This document shows, in pieces, positions 41,845 to 51,667 of a stretch of DNA of 64,000 bases; the first letter of the stretch is position 1, and the number at the start of each line of letters is the position of its first letter. The DNA is from Sphingobium_A sp965228065 (GTDB lineage: Bacteria; Pseudomonadota; Alphaproteobacteria; Sphingomonadales; Sphingomonadaceae). A model generated the notes under the pieces. The model did not search any database and had not been told where the DNA came from. It saw only the letters and a list, made by a program, of their open reading frames with translations. The position numbers and the translations under genes were made by a program. The stretch spans positions 6,076,001-6,140,000 of the forward strand of contig OZ245788.1 of the NCBI GenBank assembly GCA_965228065.1, given 5' to 3'.

Positions 41845-44118
41845 ATGGTCAGTATCTATAGCGCGACGCGAAACACCGGTGCACTCAAGCACATCGCGCT
41901 CATCGGAAACTCGCTTCCCCGCCGCTGCGGACTCGCGACCTTCACCTCGCATACTTTCCAGGCACTGGCCGACAGCTTTCCCGAACTGACTGTTGACGTC
42001 TATGCGATGGATGACGGCACCGGCATCGTCTATCCCGACGATATCCACACCATCGCGCAGGACGACCCCACCGCGTATCGCACCGCCGCCCGCGCAATCG
42101 AGGCGAGCGGTGCGGAGGCGATCTGGCTCCAGCACGAATATGGCATCTTCGGCGGTGTTGCCGGCGATCACATATTGAAGCTGCTCGATCGCGTCAGCCT
42201 GCCTTTGCTGGTGACGCTGCACACCGTGCTCGAACATCCCGGTCCCGACGAACGACGTGTGATCGAAGCACTGGCACGTCGCGCATCCAAGCTGATCGTC
42301 ATGGCCGAAAAGGGCCGCGCACTGCTGCGCACTGTCTACGGCATCTCGGACCTTCAGATCGACGTGATCCCGCATGGCGTTCCCGATCGCCCGTTCGTGG
42401 CGCCGGATGCGATGAAACCGCGCTTCGGCTTCGAGGGTCGCGACGTCATCCTGACCTTTGGCCTGCTCGCGCCCGACAAGGGTATCGAGCATGTGATCGA
42501 GGCCATGCCTGCGATCGTCGCGGATCATCCCCGGGCGCTCTATGTCGTGCTGGGGGCGACCCATCCGAACCTGGTCCGCCAGCAGGGCGAGGCCTATCGC
42601 GAGCAACTCCAGGCGCTGGCGGCGGAACGCGGCCTGACCGAGCATGTCCGGTTCATCGACGCCTTCGTCGAGCAGGACGAGCTGCTTGATTATCTCCAGG
42701 CGGCGGACATCTATGCGACGCCCTATGTGAAGCGCGACCAGATCACATCCGGCACGCTTTCCTATGCGGTGTCAGTCGGCAAGCCAGTCGTCTCTACCCC
42801 CTATATCCACGCTACCGAGATCTTGGCCGACGACCACGGCATCCTTGTCGAGTTTCGCGACAGCGCCGCGATGGCGCACCAGATTTCGCACCTGCTGAGC
42901 GATGTTGCGGCCCGCAACACGCTATCCACAAGGGCGTATGAGCGCGGGCGCACGATGCTGTGGTGCCGCGTCGCCGAGCGCGCGGTGGCACTGCTCTCGG
43001 ACATGAAGCGCAAGGCACCGGTACGCATCCTCGGCAAGGCCCCCGCGCCCCAGCCGTTGAAACCCGATCTGTCGGCGGTGATCCGGATGAGCGACGCCAC
43101 CGGCATGCTCCAGCACGGCATCTATTCGGTGCCCGACCGCCGCCACGGCTATTGCGTCGACGACAATGCCCGCGCGCTCATCCTGATGTGCCGGATCGAC
43201 GAAATGGACGAGGACGAGCGCAGCCGCTGGACCAGCGTCTATGCCGCCTTCATCCAGCATGCCTGGAATCCCGATCGTCAACGCTTCCGCAATTTCATGA
43301 ATTTCGACCGCAGCTGGTGCGAGGAAGAAGGATCGGAAGACAGCAACGGCCGCACGCTCTGGGCGCTGGGTGTCGCCGCCCGTGACGCGAAGATGCAGAA
43401 ATTCCGCCAATGGGCGGCACCACTTTTCGATCAGTCTGCCGGCATTGCCTTTTCGCTCGGCTCCCCCCGCGCGCAGGCATTCGCGATGCTGGGTGCAGCG
43501 GCAATGATGGGCGCCCATCCGGGTCATGCGCTATCCGCCCGCATCCTCGAACAGTTCGGTGATCAGTTGCTGAACCTGCTTGCGGAGGCGCGACGGCCCG
43601 ACTGGCCCTGGTTCGAAGCAGTGCTTGCCTATGACAATGCCCGCCTGCCCGAGGCGCTGCTGCGTGCGGGTGCCGCGCTCGGCCGGCAAGACTATGTCGA
43701 TTGCGGCCTGGCCACGCTCGACTGGATCGTCGGCCAGCAGACCGCGCCCGAAGGCCATTTCCGTGCCGTCGGCACCGAAAGTTTCGGGCGCCCGTTCGAA
43801 TCCCCGCTCCCGTTCGATCAGCAGCCGCTGGAAGCCCAGGCGACGATCGACGCCTGCCAGGCTGCCCTTGCAGTCTCCGGCGACCCACGCTGGATCGAGG
43901 AAGCGAACCGGGCCTATCGCTGGTTCCTGGGCGTCAACGATCTCGACATGCCATTGGCGAGCCAGGGCGATGGCGGCTGCTATGACGGATTGATGCCGAC
44001 CGGCCTCAACCGCAATCAGGGTGCCGAATCGATTCTCGCCCTGCAACTGGCATCAGCCACGATTTCAGGGCTATCAATCGCCGCAACGGACATGGCAGAG
44101 AGGCGAAGCGCCGCCTGA
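41845..44118 (+). CDS. Two-domain protein: GT4 glycosyltransferase with C-terminal glycosidase-like helical domain
   Basis: The 757-residue protein starts MVSIYSATRNTG. The first 400 or so residues form a GT-B glycosyltransferase of family 4 (IGNSLPRRCGLATF, LQHEYGIFGG, VIPHGVP, TFGLLAPDKGIEHVIEAMP, ATPYVKRDQITSGTLSYAVSVGKPVVSTPYIHATEIL). The rest (about 415-740) looks like an alpha/alpha toroid with HGYCVDDNARALIL and TLWALGVAARD. The pairing of such a protein with a GH130 gene suggests work on a mannose-containing glycan. It is cytoplasmic, with no signal peptide. The GH130 gene starts 37 nt downstream. Confidence 0.85.
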   Translation: MVSIYSATRNTGALKHIALIGNSLPRRCGLATFTSHTFQALADSFPELTVDVYAMDDGTGIVYPDDIHTIAQDDPTAYRTAARAIEASGAEAIWLQHEYGIFGGVAGDHILKLLDRVSLPLLVTLHTVLEHPGPDERRVIEALARRASKLIVMAEKGRALLRTVYGISDLQIDVIPHGVPDRPFVAPDAMKPRFGFEGRDVILTFGLLAPDKGIEHVIEAMPAIVADHPRALYVVLGATHPNLVRQQGEAYREQLQALAAERGLTEHVRFIDAFVEQDELLDYLQAADIYATPYVKRDQITSGTLSYAVSVGKPVVSTPYIHATEILADDHGILVEFRDSAAMAHQISHLLSDVAARNTLSTRAYERGRTMLWCRVAERAVALLSDMKRKAPVRILGKAPAPQPLKPDLSAVIRMSDATGMLQHGIYSVPDRRHGYCVDDNARALILMCRIDEMDEDERSRWTSVYAAFIQHAWNPDRQRFRNFMNFDRSWCEEEGSEDSNGRTLWALGVAARDAKMQKFRQWAAPLFDQSAGIAFSLGSPRAQAFAMLGAAAMMGAHPGHALSARILEQFGDQLLNLLAEARRPDWPWFEAVLAYDNARLPEALLRAGAALGRQDYVDCGLATLDWIVGQQTAPEGHFRAVGTESFGRPFESPLPFDQQPLEAQATIDACQAALAVSGDPRWIEEANRAYRWFLGVNDLDMPLASQGDGGCYDGLMPTGLNRNQGAESILALQLASATISGLSIAATDMAERRSAA

Positions 44119-44155
44119 TCCGGGGCGAGCGACGATCCCACCTCGGGGGAGGCAG

Positions 44156-45439
44156 ATGCTCGACGTCTACAATCACGATCTGCGCCTCTATGCGGATCCC
44201 TCGCGCGTCGTGGTGCGGCCGTTCCACCTTGCGTGGCAGTCGAACGGCGCCGCCCCCAGTCGAGCGCAGAAGCTGATCCAGCTTGTCCTCGACATGGATA
44301 TGGCGACCGCACGCGCGCAGCTGGAAGCCGTGTTGCGCGACTTCGAGGCGCGCCACTGGCAAACGCGGCGCGTGTTCATGACCCGCTACGAACAGCTGGA
44401 GGAACAGCTCGACCTCAAGATCGGCGATATCGGCGACGAAAAGCGCCAGCTGATCGGCGCCTATTTCTGCCACGAATACAGCTATGCCGCCGCCGCGCTG
44501 ATGAACCCGAGCGTCGTGCCGCATTTCGACCAGACCGGCATGCCGGCGGGATCGCAGCGCATACTGATGTCGCTGCGCGCCGTGGGCGAAGGCCATATCT
44601 CGTCGGTTGCCTTCCGCGAGGGGATCATCACCGACAAGGGCGAACTCAGGCTGGCGCCCGAGCCGCCGTTCGCCACCGCGACCGACGCGCCCGACACCGA
44701 CGGCGTCTACGAGGACGGCCCGGTCACGGTGTTCCGCAATCAGGACAGCACATTGTCCGGCACGGTGATCTTCCCGATCACCCCTGCGCAGAAGAACGGG
44801 CTGGAGGATCTCCGCCTCGTCCACTTCACCCATGACGACGGATCGGTCGAATGGCTGGGCACCTACACCGCCTATTCCGGTCGAGAGATCCAATCCGAGA
44901 TGCTGCGCACGCGCGATTTCCGCTCGTTCGACCTCTGCCCGATCCGCGGCGCCGCCGCGCGCAACAAGGGCATGGCGCTGTTCCCGCGCAAGATCGGCGG
45001 CAAATACATGATGATCGGCCGGCAGGACGGCCAGAATCTTTTCATCATCGCATCGGACGACCTGCTCCATTGGGAGGATGGCGACCTGCTGCTTGAGCCG
45101 CGCTACCCCTGGGAACTGATCCAGATCGGCAATTGCGGACCGCCGATCGAACTCGACGAAGGCTGGCTGCTGCTCACCCATGGCGTGGGCGCGATGCGCA
45201 AATATTCGATCGGCGCGGTCCTGCTCGACAAGACGGATCCATCCAAGGTGCTGGCACGCACGCCCGAACCGATCCTGTCCGCAGCGGACGAGGACCGCGA
45301 AGGCTATGTTCCCAACGTCGTCTATACCTGTGGTGCAATGCGGCACGGCGATCTGATCTTCATGCCTTATGGCGTCGCCGACAGCTCGGTCGCGTTTGCC
45401 TTCGTGCCGATCGCCAAGCTGCTGGAGTTGATGGAATAG
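44156..45439 (+). CDS. GH130 family beta-mannoside phosphorylase/mannosidase
   Basis: From the ATG after GGGGGAGGCAG the protein has 427 residues. The five-bladed propeller words of GH130 are visible: EDLRLVHF (preceded by AQKNGLEDLR), YTAYSGREIQ, NKGMALFPRKIGGKY, QIGNCGPPIELDEGWLLLTHGVG and YVPNVVYTCGAM. An N-terminal helical region of about 110 residues precedes the propeller. The family cleaves beta-1,2- or beta-1,4-linked mannosides by phosphorolysis or hydrolysis. It is coupled to the GT4 fusion gene, so both probably handle one oligosaccharide. Confidence 0.88.
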   Translation: MLDVYNHDLRLYADPSRVVVRPFHLAWQSNGAAPSRAQKLIQLVLDMDMATARAQLEAVLRDFEARHWQTRRVFMTRYEQLEEQLDLKIGDIGDEKRQLIGAYFCHEYSYAAAALMNPSVVPHFDQTGMPAGSQRILMSLRAVGEGHISSVAFREGIITDKGELRLAPEPPFATATDAPDTDGVYEDGPVTVFRNQDSTLSGTVIFPITPAQKNGLEDLRLVHFTHDDGSVEWLGTYTAYSGREIQSEMLRTRDFRSFDLCPIRGAAARNKGMALFPRKIGGKYMMIGRQDGQNLFIIASDDLLHWEDGDLLLEPRYPWELIQIGNCGPPIELDEGWLLLTHGVGAMRKYSIGAVLLDKTDPSKVLARTPEPILSAADEDREGYVPNVVYTCGAMRHGDLIFMPYGVADSSVAFAFVPIAKLLELME

Positions 45440-45456
45440 GATTGTTAGACGGCTCT

Positions 45457-45474
45457 GCTTACACTAATGTAAGC
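45457..45474. promoter_or_regulatory. Palindrome GCTTACA-CTAA-TGTAAGC before the thioesterase gene
   Basis: A perfect 7-bp inverted repeat with a 4-nt centre ends 2 nt before the ATG of the following gene, where no ribosome site is seen. It has the form of a regulator binding site, for example of MerR type; the assignment is inference. Confidence 0.45.
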
Positions 45475-45476
45475 TT

Positions 45477-45878
45477 ATGGCAGCGCTTCCCCATGACCAC
45501 CCGATCCGGATCGCTCCCGGCGACATCGACTTCATGGGTCATGTCAACAATGCGCATTATCTGACCTGGGTTCAGGAAGCGGTGACCGCGCACTGGCGCC
45601 ACCTTGCGCCCGCCGAGGCCGTGGCGCGCCATCTCTGGGTCGCGCTCAAGCACGAGATCACATACCGCAAGCCCGCCTTCCTGGACGATCAGGTGGTCGC
45701 CACCGTGATCCTGGAGAAGGTCCATGGCGCCCGCGCCTTCTATGAAACACTGATCAAGCGCGGCGAGGAGGTCCTGGCCGAAGTACGGTCGAGCTGGTGC
45801 TGCATCGACGCCGAGACGCTGCGCCCGGCGCGAATCGCTGGCGACATCGCCGAGCGGTTTTTCGGCAAGACCGACTGA
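45477..45878 (+). CDS. Hot-dog fold acyl-CoA thioesterase (4HBT family)
   Basis: The 133-residue protein has the signature GDIDFMGHVNNAHYLTWVQEA with Asp18 as the likely catalytic residue, and the strand HEITYRKPAFLDDQVV. It would hydrolyse an acyl-CoA. It has a palindrome immediately upstream and lies 37 nt behind the GH130 gene, so it may either follow it or have its own regulated start, possibly leaderless. Confidence 0.88.
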   Translation: MAALPHDHPIRIAPGDIDFMGHVNNAHYLTWVQEAVTAHWRHLAPAEAVARHLWVALKHEITYRKPAFLDDQVVATVILEKVHGARAFYETLIKRGEEVLAEVRSSWCCIDAETLRPARIAGDIAERFFGKTD

Positions 45879-45940
45879 GCCAGCTTCGTCGTTATCACTG
45901 CCCCGTCGTTCCGACCGTATAGCAAGGCGCGCCCGGCCGG

Positions 45941-46828
45941 CTATTTCAGCGGCAGGAACAATTCCACGACCACGTCATGCACCGCCGCGTTCGGAAACGG
46001 CGAGAAGTGCCGCCGGCAATAGATCGGGAAATCGCGCGCCTCCTCACCGCTGGCAGGGAGCCAGTCACGATAGAGATAGAGCGCGGCCGGCTCCAGATTA
46101 TGGGTGTTGTGGACGACGCTAAGAACCGCGCAGCGCCCGCCGGGGATCATGCCGGGCTTCATGCCCTGATCATTGGGCTCCACCGGCAAATCGGTCCCGA
46201 CGCACAGGTCCATCGCGTAATCGTCGGGATTCTCGGGGATCCGCTCGGATCGGAAGATGTTGAAGGTCGGGCTCGTCTCGGGCGACAGGCCGGCGGCCTT
46301 CCGCCAGGCGATGAAGCGCTGGATCGTGTCGTTCAGCCCCTCGCGGTCGCCGCGATGTTCCAGCATCGCCACCTTGGTGGCGGCCATATCGCGGATCGTC
46401 ACATCGTCTTCGGTATAGATGATCTGCATGAGCTTGCTCCTCGCATTGTCGAGTGGCCCGAAGGCCGCAAGCCACGGCACCCAGTCGGGTGATTTCCGAA
46501 ACGACGACGGCGATTGCCCCAGCCTGCGGCGAAAGGCGCGGGCAAAGGCATCGGGCGCGTCGTAACCGGCATCCATCGCGATATCGGTGACGCTCTGCGC
46601 GCCGTCCGAAGCCAGCCGGTTCGAAGCGCGCTTCAGGCGGGCAAGCTGGACATAGCGATGCACGGAGACCTCGAAGGTCGCCGCGAACTGACGGTGGAAA
46701 TGGAATTTCGAAAGCGCCGCGACCCCGCTCACCGTCTCCAGGTCCAGATCCTCGTCGAGATGCTGGTCGATATAGTCGAGCACCCGCCGCATCCGGAGTT
46801 GGTAGTTTTCGAGTGCGTCCGCCTTCAT
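45941..46828 (-). CDS. AraC family regulator with GyrI-like C-terminal domain
   Basis: From the ATG after GGAGGACGACG the protein has 295 residues. The first 110 hold two helix-turn-helix units of the AraC type (LETVSGVAALSKFHFHRQF and VTDIAMDAGYDAPDAFARAFRRRLGQSPSSFRK). The remainder matches the GyrI-like ligand domain (VAMLEHRGDREGLNDTIQRFIAW, ending DVVVELFLPLK). Such fusions act as activators that respond to small molecules, as Rob/BmrR-like proteins do. The target genes are not evident from the neighbourhood. Confidence 0.92.
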   Translation of the reverse strand: MKADALENYQLRMRRVLDYIDQHLDEDLDLETVSGVAALSKFHFHRQFAATFEVSVHRYVQLARLKRASNRLASDGAQSVTDIAMDAGYDAPDAFARAFRRRLGQSPSSFRKSPDWVPWLAAFGPLDNARSKLMQIIYTEDDVTIRDMAATKVAMLEHRGDREGLNDTIQRFIAWRKAAGLSPETSPTFNIFRSERIPENPDDYAMDLCVGTDLPVEPNDQGMKPGMIPGGRCAVLSVVHNTHNLEPAALYLYRDWLPASGEEARDFPIYCRRHFSPFPNAAVHDVVVELFLPLK

Positions 46829-47142
46829 CGTCGTCCTCCGTGGCGGCACCAGCTAGTCGCTCGAATGGGCGGCACGCTCGACCGATCTTGCGGTTTGGAG
46901 AGAGGGCGGCGGACGGGTACCCCGCGCGACAAGCTCCACCCCAAGCCGTCACCCCAGCCCTTCGACTGCCCGCCAAGGCGTGCGCTCAGGATAAACCTCG
47001 CCTTTGGCGAGGGCTGGGGTCTGCCAACCAGATCGCGCCACATCCTGTGGAAGATGCCAGCCTTCGCTGGCATGACGGCGAAGGGGTTGGCAACAACAGC
47101 AACGTCCCTCTGGTGATCATCTGCCAGGTGCCTCATCCCGTT
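46829..47142. other. Intergenic stretch upstream of the AraC gene
   Basis: This 314-bp spacer has no supported gene. It contains the composite repeat at 46948-47076; the first 100 bp should hold the promoter of the AraC-type gene. Confidence 0.6.
46948..47076. repeat. Composite repeat: CCCAGC/GCTGGG element with a second repeat in its loop (copy 1)
   Basis: The element opens GTCACCCCAGC and closes GCTGGGGTCTG as in the 4.9 and 32.6 kb copies. The GAAA loop is replaced by about 50 nt beginning CCTTCGACTGCCCGCCAAGG and ending in a CCTCGCC-TTT-GGCGAGG hairpin, a word also found at 17.2 kb. The partner hairpin GATGCCAGC-CTTC-GCTGGCATGAC lies at the right end. Confidence 0.75.
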
Positions 47143-47499
47143 CTAGGAGAAATCGGGGAGCAGACCCGTGAAGCAGGCAAGCGCCGCAACACTGTGCACT
47201 GCCATCAAGAGATAAAAAGCTTGATGGCCCCTCGAAGCTACGGCCCGGCCGATCAACGCTCCGTATAGCGGAAACTGGAGCAGCCCCACGCATATCGCGA
47301 CCGGCCCGATCGATCCTTCGATCGGCGTAAGCAACATAGAGAAAGGGAACAGCAAGCGTGCCGCGACATAGGCGCCGTGCCCGGCACCACCGGAAATGAC
47401 TGCCAAGAAGATTGCTGGAACCGCGACGACGATGCCCACGGCTGCGCCCACCACTATGCCGATCAAGGGTCGGCGGACCGTCGAGCTGGGCTGATCCAT
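47143..47499 (-). CDS. Small integral membrane protein, unknown
   Basis: The 118-residue protein has about four hydrophobic segments (LIGIVVGAAVGIVVAVPAIFLAVI, ARLLFPFSMLLTPI, VAICVGLLQFPLYGALIG and AFYLLMAVHSVAALACFTG). I do not recognise the family. It ends the region left of the insertion sequence, whose left end lies about 40 bp upstream of its start, so the insertion probably changed or removed its original promoter. Confidence 0.6.
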   Translation of the reverse strand: MDQPSSTVRRPLIGIVVGAAVGIVVAVPAIFLAVISGGAGHGAYVAARLLFPFSMLLTPIEGSIGPVAICVGLLQFPLYGALIGRAVASRGHQAFYLLMAVHSVAALACFTGLLPDFS

Positions 47500-47542
47500 C
47501 GCGGGAAATTGCCTCAGTTCGGCAACGCCCGCAATTGATGGC

Positions 47543-47556
47543 GTGGACGGCTCTCC
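47543..47556 (+). repeat. Left subterminal inverted repeat of the insertion sequence
   Basis: GTGGACGGCTCTCC is the complement of the right repeat apart from one T/C difference. Confidence 0.75.
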
Positions 47557-47603
47557 ACCCCTTCCGCAGGATGATCTGCGGATGAGCCGGAAGGAGAGCC
47601 ACG

Positions 47604-48626
47604 ATGGGGAACGTCACGACGATAGGTTTGGACCTCGCGAAGAGCGTGTTCCAGGTGCACGGTGTTGATGCTGATGGCGCGGCGGTGCTGCGCCAGCGAC
47701 TGACGCGCGGGCGCATGTTGAAGTTCTTTGCCAAGTTGCCGCAGTGCCTGGTTGGCATGGAGGCGTGCGCATCGTCGCATTATTGGGCGCGCGAGTTGAT
47801 CGCGTTGGGGCATGACGTCAAGCTGATGCCGGCGCAGTATGTGAAGCCGTACGTCAAGCGGGGCAAGAACGATGCGGCCGATGCCGAGGCGATCTGCGAG
47901 GCGGTGACGCGACCGACCATGCGCTTCGTCGGGATCAAGTCGCCCGAGCAGCAGAGCGCGATGATGCTGCACCGTGTTCGCCTGATCCTGAGCCGGCAGC
48001 GAACGCAGCTGTCGAACGCGCTGCGGGCGCACCTCGCGGAGTTCGGGATTGTGGCGCCGATCGGCAGGAACGGGATCGATCAGCTTGTCGGCGTCATCGC
48101 AGACACGGCGGACGATCGAGTGCCGACCGATGCGCGGACATGCCTGACGATGCTGGTGGCCCAGTTGCATATCGTGAAGCAGCAGATCCTTGAGAACGAT
48201 CGCCGGATCATGGCGAGTGCACGCGAGACCGAACTCGGCCGGCGGCTGATGGAGATACCCGGTGTCGGGCCATTGCTCGCCAGCGCCATCGTTGCCACCG
48301 TTCCCGATCCCGCGATCTTCCGCTCGGGCCGAAACTTGGCCGCCTGGATCGGGCTGGTCCCAAGACAGAACTCCAGTGGTGGCAAGGAGCGGCTCGGCAG
48401 CATCACCAAGGCCGGGCATCGCTATCTGCGCCAGATGCTGATCGTCGGTGCCATGGCGGTCGTGCGCTATGCCGAACGCAACGGAACGAAGCGGCCATGG
48501 CTTGTGCAACTGCTCGCGCGCCGCAAGGCCAAGGTTGCAGCGGTCGCGCTCGCGAACAAGAACGCCCGAATGATCTGGGCGATGATGGCCAGCGGCGAGC
48601 GTTATCGCGAGCCGCAGGTCGCGTAA
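47604..48626 (+). CDS. IS110 family transposase (DEDD recombinase)
   Basis: The 340-residue protein begins MGNVTTIGLDLAKSVFQVHG. The RuvC-like DEDD residues are visible as Asp10, Glu53 (GMEAC), Asp90 and Asp93 (KNDAADAEA). The C-terminal Tnp20 domain has the PGVGPLLASAIVA hairpin and the catalytic serine in VPRQNSSGGKERLG (Ser256/257). It appears intact. IS110 transposases use a bridge RNA to choose donor and target. Spacing suggests that the RNA is encoded downstream, as in the IS1111 group. Confidence 0.95.
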   Translation: MGNVTTIGLDLAKSVFQVHGVDADGAAVLRQRLTRGRMLKFFAKLPQCLVGMEACASSHYWARELIALGHDVKLMPAQYVKPYVKRGKNDAADAEAICEAVTRPTMRFVGIKSPEQQSAMMLHRVRLILSRQRTQLSNALRAHLAEFGIVAPIGRNGIDQLVGVIADTADDRVPTDARTCLTMLVAQLHIVKQQILENDRRIMASARETELGRRLMEIPGVGPLLASAIVATVPDPAIFRSGRNLAAWIGLVPRQNSSGGKERLGSITKAGHRYLRQMLIVGAMAVVRYAERNGTKRPWLVQLLARRKAKVAAVALANKNARMIWAMMASGERYREPQVA

Positions 48627-48871
48627 GGATCGGTGCGGGAGACCGCGCCAACGAGGTTGGGAAGGGCGGATAGGAGCTGATGCACAAAGCCGGTTGAAAC
48701 CGCCGGATCGGGAAAACCCACAAGCGCCCCAGCACCTCGAGTGCGAGCAATTGATCGGGACCCGAGACGCGCGAATGGCATTACGGCCAGCGGCGCTATG
48801 TGCCGCGCCAACAGGTCGGACACATGGCCGCACCAACCAGCAACGCGACGCTCAATATGCCACTTGCCAAC
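48627..48871 (+). ncRNA. Candidate bridge RNA region of the insertion sequence
   Basis: The 245 nt after the transposase contain no gene but several small hairpins: CGGTT-GA-AACCG, CTCG-AGTG-CGAG and GCGGC-GCTATGT-GCCGC. The 9-mer GCAATTGAT at 48747-48755 is also found just outside or at the left end of the element (47531-47539), as a target-guide loop would be. Boundaries are unknown; the RNA is inferred from IS1111 biology. Confidence 0.5.
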
Positions 48872-48885
48872 GGAGGGCCGTCCAC
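48872..48885 (-). repeat. Right subterminal inverted repeat of the insertion sequence
   Basis: GGAGGGCCGTCCAC pairs with the left repeat at 47543-47556 (13 of 14 positions). Confidence 0.75.
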
Positions 48886-48918
48886 ACATGGGCGCTTTCT
48901 GTCAGTCCGCCTATACGC

Positions 48919-48994
48919 GTCACCCTGAACGTGTTTCAGGGTCCATGCTCAAACTGCCGCTGCGATGCGAACGGATGCCTGGATGCTGAATGAC
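48919..48994. repeat. REP-like pair, GTCACCCTG-TTTCAGGGTCC family (copy 2, right arm shortened)
   Basis: The left hairpin CACCCTGAACGTGTTTCAGGGTC matches the 25.1 kb copy. The right arm reads GATGCTGAATGAC, lacking the second half of the hairpin seen there. It lies about 27 bp right of the insertion sequence, at the 3' end of the OPT gene. Confidence 0.7.
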
Positions 48995-49032
48995 GATGCG
49001 GGTCATGCGGCCCGCAACGTTTGCCGTCCGCG

Positions 49033-50997
<1,965 letters not shown>

Positions 50998-51013
50998 GGG
51001 CGTTCCTTCGCGT

Positions 51014-51667
51014 TCATTCGGTCGGGTCGTCGACCCGGTTCAGGCGGATTTCGGTGTCGTAGCGATTGAGCACCAGCGTCTTGCCGTCGATCCGCAGCGG
51101 CTCGCTGCGGAAATCGGCTCGGCCGAGATCATTGGGTTCGAAGCGGAAAAGGACATGATGACCGGTCTCGGGCGTCAGGACATAGGGTTCCTGCTTCACA
51201 TCATAGACCGGCATGATGGAGAGAACCGAAACCGGCTGCATCCCCGCATCGAGCGCGACCACGCCGTCTGTGCCCGCAGCACGTATCTGCGGGCCAATGC
51301 CGCCGGCAAAGGTCAGGGCGACTTCGAACGGGTCGCCCCAGTCGAAGCCCGGATCGACCAGCGCAACCTTCAACTCGCCCTTGGGAGCCGGTTCGTCCTT
51401 CACCACCACGAAGTGCGGCGGCTTCACCTGCGGCTCGGTAATCAGCCGGACCGTGCCGTTATCGACCGTCCAGCGCCCTTCGGATGTTTCGCTCACCGCG
51501 CCATAATCGAGCACATAACGAAACCGGCCGTCGGCGGCGAGCAGCAGGAACGCGCCGACCTCCATCTGCTCGGCCTGATAGCCGCCCGCCAGCGTCGCGC
51601 GATCCTGCGCCGGCGCGGGGGAGGCGCTTGCGGCCAGCAACGCCAGCACGGCAAGGGCAAAGCGCAT
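51014..51667 (-). CDS. Secreted protein of unknown function
   Basis: The 217-residue protein has a signal peptide (MRFALAVLALLAASASPAPAQ). The mature part is mostly beta strand, with an AEQMEVGAFLLLAADGRFRYVLDYGAVSE opening that recalls lipocalin-like stress proteins, then LVLNRYDTEIRLNRV at the end. I do not recognise a named family. It overlaps the HerA-like gene stop by 1 nt (TGATG) and precedes the OPT transporter gene, so the three may be one transcript. Confidence 0.75.
   Translation of the reverse strand: MRFALAVLALLAASASPAPAQDRATLAGGYQAEQMEVGAFLLLAADGRFRYVLDYGAVSETSEGRWTVDNGTVRLITEPQVKPPHFVVVKDEPAPKGELKVALVDPGFDWGDPFEVALTFAGGIGPQIRAAGTDGVVALDAGMQPVSVLSIMPVYDVKQEPYVLTPETGHHVLFRFEPNDLGRADFRSEPLRIDGKTLVLNRYDTEIRLNRVDDPTE

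Larger units (their letters stand above)
47536..48892 (+). mobile_element. Insertion sequence, IS110 family (IS1111-type), complete
   Basis: The element of about 1.36 kb contains one transposase gene bracketed by subterminal inverted repeats. The left repeat GTGGACGGCTCTCC is at 47543-47556 and the right repeat GGAGGGCCGTCCAC at 48872-48885; they match at 13 of 14 positions. Outer ends are estimated, because IS1111-type repeats lie several nt inside the tips. The left non-coding part is short (about 65 nt) and the right one long (about 265 nt), as expected for this group. No target duplication is expected or seen. Confidence 0.85.

Noticed and set aside
47514..48836. 440-codon minus-strand reading across the insertion sequence
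   Set aside because: It is antisense to the intact IS110-family transposase and extends over both non-coding ends of the element.
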